Source of the DNA: Rhizobium sp. BK316
GTDB taxonomy: Bacteria; Pseudomonadota; Alphaproteobacteria; Rhizobiales; Rhizobiaceae
Reading direction: 5' to 3'
Length of the DNA: 64,000 nt
NCBI RefSeq assembly: GCF_014193695.1
Contig: NZ_JACHZR010000006.1
Span: 310,001 to 374,000, forward strand
Of the stretch, positions 53,420-61,064 are shown in pieces (position 1 is the first letter of the stretch; each line of letters opens with the position of its first letter). A model generated the notes under the pieces. It was not told the DNA's origin and did no database searches. It was given only the letters and a program-made list of their open reading frames with translations. Position numbers and translations under genes: made by a program.

Positions 53420-53893
53420 TCAATTGCGCTCCGGCAGCTTCAGCGGTCCATGTGTCTTGATGCTGCGAATGGCGAAATTCGAGCGGATATCGGTGACATT
53501 CGGCAGGGTCAGCAATGTCTCCGTCAGCAGCCGTTCATAGGCCGAGAGATCTTCGACCACGACTTCGGCCAGGAAGTCCGCCGTGCCTGAAATCAGAAAG
53601 CAGGAGACGATCTCCGGAATGGCGAGCAGTGCTGCCTGCTGCGCCTCGGAATTCTCCTTGCTGTGACGGGCGACCTTGAACTCGACGAAGACGGTAAGCC
53701 CGAGCCCGACCTCCTTGCGGTCTATATCGGCCGTGTAGCGCCTGACGACGCCGAGCTTTTCGAGATTGCGGATGCGGCGCAGGCAGGGCGACGGCGAGAG
53801 GTTCACCTTCTCGGCGATCTCGACATTGGTGGCACGCGCATCCTCCTGAAGGCATTTCAGGATGGCGATATCGAATTTATCGAGATTTGGCAT
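53420..53893 (-). CDS. Lrp/AsnC-family transcriptional regulator
   Basis: The 157-residue protein has an N-terminal HTH (about residues 5-50; ILKCLQEDARATNVEIAEKV and SPSPCLRRIRNLEKLG) and a C-terminal RAM ligand domain (GLTVFVEFKVARHSKEN, FLAEVVVEDLSAYERLL). It probably senses an amino acid. It is divergent from an EamA exporter, a common pair where the Lrp protein activates the exporter. I chose ATG at 53891-53893 for the MPNLDKFD family start; other ATGs lie 5 and 16 codons upstream and none has a clear ribosome-binding site. Confidence 0.9.
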   Translation of the reverse strand: MPNLDKFDIAILKCLQEDARATNVEIAEKVNLSPSPCLRRIRNLEKLGVVRRYTADIDRKEVGLGLTVFVEFKVARHSKENSEAQQAALLAIPEIVSCFLISGTADFLAEVVVEDLSAYERLLTETLLTLPNVTDIRSNFAIRSIKTHGPLKLPERN

Positions 53894-54037
53894 AATTGCG
53901 AAATCCATCAGCATGAATTGGCAGATCATTGCGCATAGCACGATTTCTGCGCCACAGATAGCAAGGACATGCCTCGGCCTCCGGCGCTAATCTTCTTGTC
54001 AATCGGATGACATCCGGACGGAAGAGAGGACAGGACG

Positions 54038-54943
54038 ATGAGCACGATCGCATTTTCAAACGAGAAATCGCCTTCACAGACACTGGGTTATGCCGCTGGC
54101 ACGATCACCGTACTGATCTGGTCGACATGGTTTCTGGCAACCCGCCATAGTGCTGCAACGCCGCTGGGCTCGATCGATATCGGGCTGATCCGCTTCGGCA
54201 TACCGGCGCTCGCTCTCTCGCCTGTCTGGCTGCGTACAGGCCTGCTGCCAAAAGGTCTCCCGCTATACCTGCTGGCGATCATGGTCGCCGGCTGCGGTGC
54301 AATCTTCTTCCTGGTGACGACGCTTGCCATTCATTCCACACCGGCCGCCTCGTCGGGCATCCTGCTCGGCGGCTCCATGCCGCTCGCCACCGCCTTGATC
54401 GGCGTTCTGCTCTTCGGCGAACGGCCGGATGCAACCCGTATCGCCGGGCTGCTGGCGATCGTCGCCGGTGTGATGATCCTACTGATACGCAGCCTTGCCG
54501 ATGCTTCCCTGCCCTGGACGAGCTTCGTGCTGCTGCCGGCGGGCGCCGTTCTCTGGGCAAGCTATACGCATGCCTTCCGCCGCTCGGGCCTGACCGCCAT
54601 CCAGGCCAGCGCGCTGATCGCCATCTGGTCCTTCCTGATCATGGCCGTCTTGGCGCTGGTCTTCGGCATCTCGCTGCCGCAGGCACCACTTCCGGAAATC
54701 GGCCTGCAGGTGCTGAGCCAGGGTATTCTGTCCGGCCTTGTCGCCATGGTCGCCTATGGCACGGCGGTGCGCATCCTCGGCGGCACGCAGGCTGCGGCTT
54801 TCACCGCGCTGACGCCGGTGCTGGCAACGGTCGGCGGCGGCCTCCTGCTCGGCGAGCAGATGGGCTTTGCCGAAATCAGTGCGGCCGTGATCACCGGCAT
54901 CGGCGTGGCGCTCTCGACCGGCATCGCCGCCAAGCGCCGCTGA
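54038..54943 (+). CDS. DMT-superfamily (EamA) transporter
   Basis: The 301-residue membrane protein has 10 predicted segments in two EamA repeats (TITVLIWSTWFLATRHSAATP in the first, LLPAGAVLWASYTHAFR in the second). EamA proteins often export amino acids or related metabolites. Divergence from the Lrp-type regulator supports amino-acid export, but the substrate is unknown. A terminator follows the stop codon at 17 bp. Confidence 0.88.
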   Translation: MSTIAFSNEKSPSQTLGYAAGTITVLIWSTWFLATRHSAATPLGSIDIGLIRFGIPALALSPVWLRTGLLPKGLPLYLLAIMVAGCGAIFFLVTTLAIHSTPAASSGILLGGSMPLATALIGVLLFGERPDATRIAGLLAIVAGVMILLIRSLADASLPWTSFVLLPAGAVLWASYTHAFRRSGLTAIQASALIAIWSFLIMAVLALVFGISLPQAPLPEIGLQVLSQGILSGLVAMVAYGTAVRILGGTQAAAFTALTPVLATVGGGLLLGEQMGFAEISAAVITGIGVALSTGIAAKRR

Positions 54944-54959
54944 TCGTATCGCTCAGACA

Positions 54960-54993
54960 AAAGCCGCCGACAGCGATACGCTGCGGCGGCTTT
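54960..54993. terminator. Bidirectional terminator
   Basis: AAAGCCGCC and GGCGGCTTT form a perfect 9-bp stem, with a second stem CAGCG/CGCTG at the tip, giving one long hairpin with T3/A3 ends. It separates the convergent EamA and L,D-transpeptidase genes. Confidence 0.82.
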
Positions 54994-55007
54994 CGCATGT
55001 CTATCGG

Positions 55008-55628
55008 TCAGGCTGTCGCCTGGATGACCACGACCCTGGCGCCAACTTCGACGCGGTTGTAGAGATCGATCACGTCGTGGTTCATCATGCGGATGCAGCC
55101 GCTCGACATGGCAAGGCCGATCGATTGCGGCTGGTTGGTGCCGTGGATACGGAAATGCGTGTCGTTGCCGCCGCGATAGAGATACATGGCGCGCGCACCG
55201 AGCGGATTGTTCGGGCCGCCCGGCATGCCCGCGGCAAGCCTGCGATAGCGCTCCTCGCGGCGCTGCATGTTTTCCGTCGGCGTCCAGCTCGGCCATTCTG
55301 CCTTGCGGCCGACATAGGCATTGCCGGCAAAGGCAAGACCCTCGCGGCCGACGCCGACGCCGTAACGCATCGCCCTGCCGTCACCGAGGATATAATAGGC
55401 GCGCCGCGCCGGCGTATCGATGATGATCGTTCCCGGCGCATAGCTGCCCTCGTAAGCGACTTCGGTGCGGCGAAGCTCCGGCTTGATTTGATCGATCGGC
55501 ACCTGCCTCAGCGGAAATTTCTCATCCGGAAGTGCGGCGTAATTCGTCTGGCTGTTCAGGGTTGTCGAAGAGCAGCCGGCAACGAAAAGGGGCAGAGCGA
55601 TCAGGAAGCCCCGGCGCGAGATCGTCAT
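55008..55628 (-). CDS. L,D-transpeptidase (YkuD) lipoprotein
   Basis: The 206-residue protein cross-links peptidoglycan or anchors proteins to it through its YkuD domain. It has a lipoprotein-type or Tat-like signal (MTISRRGFLIALPLFVAGCSS, lipobox VAGC) and the catalytic block RIHGTNQPQSIGLAMSSGCIRM with the nucleophile cysteine, followed by NHDVIDLYNRV. The twin Arg in SRRGFL suggests possible Tat export. Domain core about residues 65-200. It acts in the periplasm. Confidence 0.93.
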   Translation of the reverse strand: MTISRRGFLIALPLFVAGCSSTTLNSQTNYAALPDEKFPLRQVPIDQIKPELRRTEVAYEGSYAPGTIIIDTPARRAYYILGDGRAMRYGVGVGREGLAFAGNAYVGRKAEWPSWTPTENMQRREERYRRLAAGMPGGPNNPLGARAMYLYRGGNDTHFRIHGTNQPQSIGLAMSSGCIRMMNHDVIDLYNRVEVGARVVVIQATA

Positions 55629-55858
55629 GAACGTGTCCTTAGTGCGTCAAGAAGATGTCGCAAGCTAAGGAGATTATGGTTAATGAAACGCTAAACCGAC
55701 GTTGCGAATAGAGATAACGAATGCGTTATCAGGTATAGGCGACGCTTTACTCGGCTATAGGCTCAAGTCTGCCAAGCAGCGCGACCTATTGATCTGCGGC
55801 AAATTTTCCCTGCGACCGGTTCGGCGCCGAATTCGCGGCACCGAACGATCATCTCGTG

Positions 55859-57523
55859 TCACATATTCGGATAGACCGGCCCCTCGCCGCCCTGCGGCGG
55901 CACCCAGTTGATGTTCTGGTTGGGGTCCTTGATGTCGCAGGTCTTGCAGTGGACGCAGTTCTGGGCGTTGATGACGAAGGTCTGTTCGCCATCCTTTTCC
56001 ACCCATTCGTAGACCCCGGCCGGACAGTAGCGCGTCGAGGGGCCTGCATAGATGCCGAATTCCGACGACTTCTGCAGCGCCATGTCCTTCACCTGGAGAT
56101 GGACCGGCTGGTCCTCCTCGTGATTGGTGTTGGACAGGAAAACGGAGGACAGGCGGTCGAAGGTGAGCACGCCATCGGGCTTCGGATAGGCGATCGGCTT
56201 ATGCTGCGAGGCGGGCTCCAGCGAGGCGGCGTCGGTCTTGCCGTGACCAAGCGTGCCGAAGAAGGAGAAGCCGAAGAGCTGGTTGGTCCACATGTCGAGG
56301 CCGCCGAGAGCGACACCGAGCGCCGTGCCGAACTTCGACCAGAGCGGTTTGACGTTGCGCACGCGCTTCAGGTCCTTGCCGATATCGCTCTTGCGCCAGT
56401 CGGCTTCGATCTCGACCACTTCGTCATTGGCGCGGCCTGATGCAATGGCGTCAGCGATGCGGTCAGCCGCCATCATGCCCGAGAGCACGGCATTGTGGCT
56501 GCCCTTGATGCGCGGCACGTTGACGAAGCCCGCCGAACAGCCGATCAGCGCGCCGCCGGGGAAGGAGAGTTTTGGCACCGACTGATACCCGCCCTCGGTG
56601 ATGGCGCGCGCGCCATAGGAGAGGCGCTTGCCGCCCTCGAAGGTGCCGCGGATTGCCGGATGGGTCTTGAAGCGCTGGAACTCCTCGAAGGGGTAGAGAT
56701 AGGGGTTCTTGTAGTTCAGGTGGATGACGAAGCCGACGGCGACGAGATTGTCTTCCAGGTGATAAAGGAAGGAGCCGCCGCCGGTCGACATGCCGAGCGG
56801 CCAGCCGAAGGAATGCTGCACGAGGCCGCGGCGGTGGTTCTCCGGCTTGACCTCCCAGAGTTCCTTGATGCCGATGCCGAACTTTTGCGGTTCGCGATCC
56901 TTTTGCAGGTCGAACTTGGCGATCAACTGCTTGGCGAGCGAACCGCGCACGCCCTCTCCAACAAGCACATATTTGCCCATCAGCGCCATGCCGCGCGCAT
57001 AGTTCGGGCCGGGCTCGCCGTTCTTCTCGACGCCCATGTCGCCGGTCGCGACACCGATGACGGCGCCTTCGTCATTGTAGAGCACTTCCGCTGCGGCAAA
57101 GCCCGGATAGATCTCGACGCCGAGTTCTTCGGCCTTCGTCGCCAACCAGCGACAGACATTTCCGAGCGAGACGATGTAATTGCCGTGATTGCTCATCAGC
57201 GGCGGCATCATGATGTTCGGCAGGCGGATCGAGCCGGCTGGACCGAGCAGCAGGAAGTGATCGTCCGTCACTTCGGTCTTGAAGGGATGACCTTCCTCTT
57301 CGCGCCAGCCGGGCAGCAGGCGATCGATGCCGATGGGATCGACGACGGCGCCGGAGAGGATATGGGCGCCGACTTCGGAACCCTTCTCCAACACGACGAC
57401 GGATAGTTCCGGATTGACCTGCTTCAAGCGAATGGCAGCCGAAAGGCCGGCCGGACCGGCGCCGACGATCACCACGTCGAATTCCATGCTCTCGCGTTCC
57501 GGCAGCTCAGTCATTTCGGTCAT
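55859..57523 (-). CDS. Electron transfer flavoprotein-ubiquinone oxidoreductase
   Basis: ETF-QO passes electrons from ETF (acyl-CoA and other dehydrogenases) to ubiquinone at the membrane. The 554-residue protein has an N-terminal FAD motif (VVIVGAGPAGLSAAIRLKQ), a middle ubiquinone-binding domain (ARAITEGGYQSVPKLSFPGG) and a C-terminal [4Fe-4S] site with four cysteines (RYCPAGVYEWV, INAQNCVHCKTCDIKDP). Length equals the family. ETF genes are not in this window. It is preceded by AATG-rich DNA and ends near a gene-free stretch. Confidence 0.95.
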   Translation of the reverse strand: MTEMTELPERESMEFDVVIVGAGPAGLSAAIRLKQVNPELSVVVLEKGSEVGAHILSGAVVDPIGIDRLLPGWREEEGHPFKTEVTDDHFLLLGPAGSIRLPNIMMPPLMSNHGNYIVSLGNVCRWLATKAEELGVEIYPGFAAAEVLYNDEGAVIGVATGDMGVEKNGEPGPNYARGMALMGKYVLVGEGVRGSLAKQLIAKFDLQKDREPQKFGIGIKELWEVKPENHRRGLVQHSFGWPLGMSTGGGSFLYHLEDNLVAVGFVIHLNYKNPYLYPFEEFQRFKTHPAIRGTFEGGKRLSYGARAITEGGYQSVPKLSFPGGALIGCSAGFVNVPRIKGSHNAVLSGMMAADRIADAIASGRANDEVVEIEADWRKSDIGKDLKRVRNVKPLWSKFGTALGVALGGLDMWTNQLFGFSFFGTLGHGKTDAASLEPASQHKPIAYPKPDGVLTFDRLSSVFLSNTNHEEDQPVHLQVKDMALQKSSEFGIYAGPSTRYCPAGVYEWVEKDGEQTFVINAQNCVHCKTCDIKDPNQNINWVPPQGGEGPVYPNM

Positions 57524-57778
57524 CCATCCGTCTCCGCTCGGCCGTTTGACGGCCGTTTTTCCCTAATCAGGGTAACTGTCTTGTCAAAATCAGAAAACAT
57601 TGTCGAGCCGGGAAGCGACAGGCGATCCTCCAATTCGCACAATGAGTGTCCTCTACACAAAAGATTATATGACGCTTACGTTAACGTCAATTATTGAAGC
57701 TGATCGGGTTCACCTTCGTCCTTTTCTTCCGCACGGCTTGCGCCCTATAAAAAGAGCAACAGGAAATGGAGAAAAATC

Positions 57779-58567
57779 ATGGATCTCGGCATCAAGGGAA
57801 AACGCGCACTGGTACTGGCTTCCTCGCGCGGTCTTGGGCTCGGCATCGCCAAGGCCCTGGCACAGGAGGGTGCGAATGTTCTTCTCTGCGGACGCAGCGG
57901 CGACGAGTTGGAAGCCAATTGCAAGACGATCAATGCGCAAGGCAAGGGCAAGGCCGATTGGATCTGGGCCGACCTCTCCGATGACAATTTCGTCGGCACC
58001 GTCACGGCTGCCGTGCAGGAGAAATTCGGCGGGCTCGATATTCTCGTCAACAATACCGGCGGCCCGACGCCCGGCACGACCGAGGACATGACTGCCGACA
58101 AGCTGGAGACCTATTTCTTTTCCATGGTGGCGCGCGTCATCACGCTGACCAATGCGCTGCTGCCCGGCATGAAGGCGCAGGGCTGGGGCCGCATCCTGAC
58201 GGTCGCCTCGTCGGGCGTGATCGAGCCGATCGCCAATCTTGCACTGTCGAACACCTTGCGCCCGGCGCTGGCCGGCTGGAGCAAGACGCTGGCGTCGGAA
58301 GTGGCAAGCCACGGCGTCACCACCAACCTGCTGCTGCCCGGCAGCATCCTGACAGCGCGCCTCGACGATCTCGATAGTGCCGCCGCCAAGCGGACCGGCA
58401 AAAGTGTCGCAGACATCCGCGTGGAAAAGCAAGCGCGCATTCCGGTCGGGCGCTACGGCAAGATCGAGGAATTCGCTGCAACGGCGGCCTTCCTCTGCAG
58501 TGAGCCGGCGAGCTACATCACCGGCTCGCTGATCCGCTGCGACGGCGGTGCTGCGCGCTCCGTCTGA
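57779..58567 (+). CDS. SDR family oxidoreductase
   Basis: The 262-residue protein is a classical short-chain dehydrogenase: cofactor motif LVLASSRGLGLGIAKALAQE (a variant of TGxxxGxG), NNTGGPTPGTTEDM, and a catalytic Ser in VASSGVIEPI. The usual YxxxK is replaced: ALSNTLRPALAGWSKTLASE has no Tyr at the expected position (Asn and Leu follow Ser), so catalysis may be atypical. Substrate unknown. AAATGGAGAAAAATC precedes the ATG, with GGAG. Convergent with the phosphotransferase gene (9-bp gap). Confidence 0.85.
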   Translation: MDLGIKGKRALVLASSRGLGLGIAKALAQEGANVLLCGRSGDELEANCKTINAQGKGKADWIWADLSDDNFVGTVTAAVQEKFGGLDILVNNTGGPTPGTTEDMTADKLETYFFSMVARVITLTNALLPGMKAQGWGRILTVASSGVIEPIANLALSNTLRPALAGWSKTLASEVASHGVTTNLLLPGSILTARLDDLDSAAAKRTGKSVADIRVEKQARIPVGRYGKIEEFAATAAFLCSEPASYITGSLIRCDGGAARSV

Positions 58568-58576
58568 TCGCCGGCA

Positions 58577-59458
58577 TCATCCAGTATGGGCCGAGGCAGC
58601 GGCCCATGCCGCGACGCTGTCGATCTTCGAGCCGATATAGGCGGGATCGTCGGCAAGTTCGGCGAGTTCGGACAGGCGATGGAAGCCCGTCAGGATCGCG
58701 ATGCGCCGGCGGTCGAGCTGGCGGCCGGTCAGCGTCTCATAGGCCGAGACGATGCGCGCCGTCAGATCGGGCGAGATGAAGTTCGAATAGATGAACTCCT
58801 GATGCAGCGGGCCGAAGCCTGAATCGGCGAAGTCATAGACGCCGTTCAGCCTGCCCTGCCCGTGATCGAAGGCCATGTTCCAGCCGTGGCCGTCGAAGAA
58901 GCCGAAGGTGATGCCGTAGGGGTCGGGCGGTAGGGACTGGAAATCCGAGATGACGGTTTCCGCATAGCTTGTCAGTTCGGACGGCAGCAGCGGCAGGGCC
59001 TTGTCTCTGACAGTCTCGGGCAATTGCCAGGGCAGGATCGGCCCGGCGCCCAGCGCGCGCATACGGTCGGCATCAAGGTCATGCAGTTCGGCATAGAAAC
59101 GGGCGAGATCGTCGCTAAGGCGCTGACGGGCTGCTTCCGGCAGAGCCTCGTAATCCTCCGTCATGAGATGTTCGCCGCGCAGCTTGGAATGGCTCGAAAA
59201 GATCGATGGGCCGTCGTGGATGCGCATGTCGGGGACGGCCATCGTTAAAGATGGCCTGATGACGCCGAGGAACGCCGCTTCCCTCACAAGCGCCCTTTCG
59301 GCATGCGGATTAAGGGGAAACTTGAAGATCAGCCGGTCGTCGACATCGACGGCCACCGAATCCCAACCCTTGGTCGCCAGCTTGAAGACGGAGCCCGTCA
59401 GTTCGGGAAAAGTGGTTGTGATGAGTGAGCGAAGTTCACCAGCATTCAACTCGGCCAT
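58577..59458 (-). CDS. Aminoglycoside phosphotransferase-family protein
   Basis: The 293-residue protein has the APH/choline kinase fold: WDSVAVDVDDRLIFKFPLN in the ATP domain, the catalytic loop reading FFDGHGWNMAFDHGQGRLNG (with GHGWN instead of the usual HGDLH-x3-N) and the metal Asp in VYDFADSGFG. The altered loop suggests a specialised substrate and gives no basis for an antibiotic-resistance call. I chose the ATG at 59456-59458 with AGAGGCAGG upstream; the frame is open to 59518. Confidence 0.78.
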   Translation of the reverse strand: MAELNAGELRSLITTTFPELTGSVFKLATKGWDSVAVDVDDRLIFKFPLNPHAERALVREAAFLGVIRPSLTMAVPDMRIHDGPSIFSSHSKLRGEHLMTEDYEALPEAARQRLSDDLARFYAELHDLDADRMRALGAGPILPWQLPETVRDKALPLLPSELTSYAETVISDFQSLPPDPYGITFGFFDGHGWNMAFDHGQGRLNGVYDFADSGFGPLHQEFIYSNFISPDLTARIVSAYETLTGRQLDRRRIAILTGFHRLSELAELADDPAYIGSKIDSVAAWAAASAHTG

Positions 59459-59753
59459 GGCTGCCTGCCTCTGCATTTTCCAGGGTCTATCCCGCGCAGG
59501 ATCTGCCATGCGGATCAAATAGTGTTTCGCCGGTACAGCCTGCGCTGGCAGGTCTCCACGATCGACGACGCTGCCTACCTGACTATATATTAGAATAACC
59601 TGAATATTACAGATTGTTCATTACGAAAATTTAAGCCGCCATAACCGCTTAGTGATCGCCGCCGGGGTGATTATGTCTTTTTTGCGCCGCAATACAGGCG
59701 GCTCAATCACGGCAGAAATCACGCAATTTTCCAAGACAAGACCGGTCTCACCC
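59459..59753. other. Gene-free region before efflux operon
   Basis: These 295 bp hold the divergent promoters. The part at 59580-59640 is AT-rich (ATATATTAGAATAACCTGAATAT), with a likely promoter near 59580. The adaptor gene frame extends upstream to 59652. Confidence 0.4.
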
Positions 59754-61064
59754 ATGAAGAAATTTTGGATCACCGTCAGTATTGCAGCCGTGGCCGCCGT
59801 TGGCGTCTGGCAGTTCGGGGACAGGATTCCCTATGCCTCCGATATGCCCTACCTGTCGCAGTTCATCAGGAAGCCTGAGGGCACCCGCAATGGCGGCCAT
59901 CAGCAGGCGCAAAGCGATCAGGCCCAAAGTGCTGGGCAACAGGGCGGTGAGCGGCAGGGCGGCGGACGCAGGCACGGCGCGACAGGCCCGACCATGGTCA
60001 AGACCGTGGCAGCCGTGACGGCGACGCTGCCGATGGATGTGACGGCGACCGGCTGGGCCGATGCCGAGGACAATACGACCATCGCCGCGCAGGAACAGGG
60101 CCTCGTCGTCAGCATCGAGGCTCAGGACGGTGCGACGGTCAAGGAAGGCGATCTGATCGCCAAGCTGGACGACCGGACGGCCAAGGCCGCCGTCGACAAG
60201 GACAATGCGATGATCGTGCGCGATACGGCGACGCTCGCAGAATCCGAGACGGCGCTGACCCGGGCGCAAGACCTCTTCGACCAGAAGGCCGGAACCCAGC
60301 AGAGCCTCGATCAGGCCAAGGCTGCCCGCGATACCGCCGCCGCGACCGTCGAAGCCGACAAGGCCACGCTCGCCTCCGACCAGGTCATCCTCGAGCATAC
60401 CGATATTCGTGCGCCTTTCGACGGCAGGCTCGGCGATATCACCCTCAGCAAGGGCGCCTTCGTCAATGCGGGTGCGGCCATCGTCACCATCGCCAAATAC
60501 GATCCGATCTACGTGAAGTTCCATCTGCAGGAACGCTACCTGCGTGTGCTGAAGAAGGCGCTGGCCGCCGGCCCGGTCGAGGTCAGCACGGCACCCAATT
60601 CCACCAAAGGGCAGGTGCGCAAAGGCGAGATCAGCTTCTACGACAATACGGTCGATACGGCATCGGGCACGATCCTTGCCAAGGCGAAGTTCGAAAACGC
60701 CGCCGGCGCTCTGTGGCCCGGCCAGTCGGTCAATATCGTCGTGCATTTCAACAATGACGAGCAGCAGGTGGTCGTGCCGACGGTTGCCGTCAGCCCCGGT
60801 CCCGACGGCTTCTTCGCCTTCGTTGCCAAGGACGGCAAATCGCACCTGACGCCGGTGACCGTCGCCCGCGCCAATGGCGGCTTCACCGCCATTGCGTCCG
60901 GCATCGCGGAAGGCGATCACGTGGTTGTCGAAGGCCAGGGCCAGCTCAACGACCAGCAGGCGGTCAGCGAGCAATTCGACGACAAGACGCTCAATGTCGC
61001 CTCCGCCGAGGCGCCTCGGCAACAGCAGCAGGCCGAAACGATCGCAGTGGGGACTGAGCAATGA
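59754..61064 (+). CDS. RND efflux periplasmic adaptor (membrane fusion protein)
   Basis: The 436-residue protein starts MKKFWITVSIAAVAAVGVWQ, an N-terminal anchor or signal, followed by a Gln/Gly-rich linker, then the adaptor order: lipoyl half (VVSIEAQDGATVKEGDLIAK), a coiled-coil hairpin (about residues 145-190), the second lipoyl half (DIRAPFDGRLGDITLSKGAFV), and beta-barrel domains. It links the inner-membrane pump to an outer-membrane channel; no TolC-like gene is in view. The start could also be 59673 or 59652. Its stop overlaps the pump start (ATGA). Confidence 0.9.
   Translation: MKKFWITVSIAAVAAVGVWQFGDRIPYASDMPYLSQFIRKPEGTRNGGHQQAQSDQAQSAGQQGGERQGGGRRHGATGPTMVKTVAAVTATLPMDVTATGWADAEDNTTIAAQEQGLVVSIEAQDGATVKEGDLIAKLDDRTAKAAVDKDNAMIVRDTATLAESETALTRAQDLFDQKAGTQQSLDQAKAARDTAAATVEADKATLASDQVILEHTDIRAPFDGRLGDITLSKGAFVNAGAAIVTIAKYDPIYVKFHLQERYLRVLKKALAAGPVEVSTAPNSTKGQVRKGEISFYDNTVDTASGTILAKAKFENAAGALWPGQSVNIVVHFNNDEQQVVVPTVAVSPGPDGFFAFVAKDGKSHLTPVTVARANGGFTAIASGIAEGDHVVVEGQGQLNDQQAVSEQFDDKTLNVASAEAPRQQQQAETIAVGTEQ

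Noticed and set aside
58577..59458. Antibiotic resistance (aminoglycoside phosphotransferase)
   Set aside because: Only the fold is shared; the catalytic loop differs and no resistance context is present.
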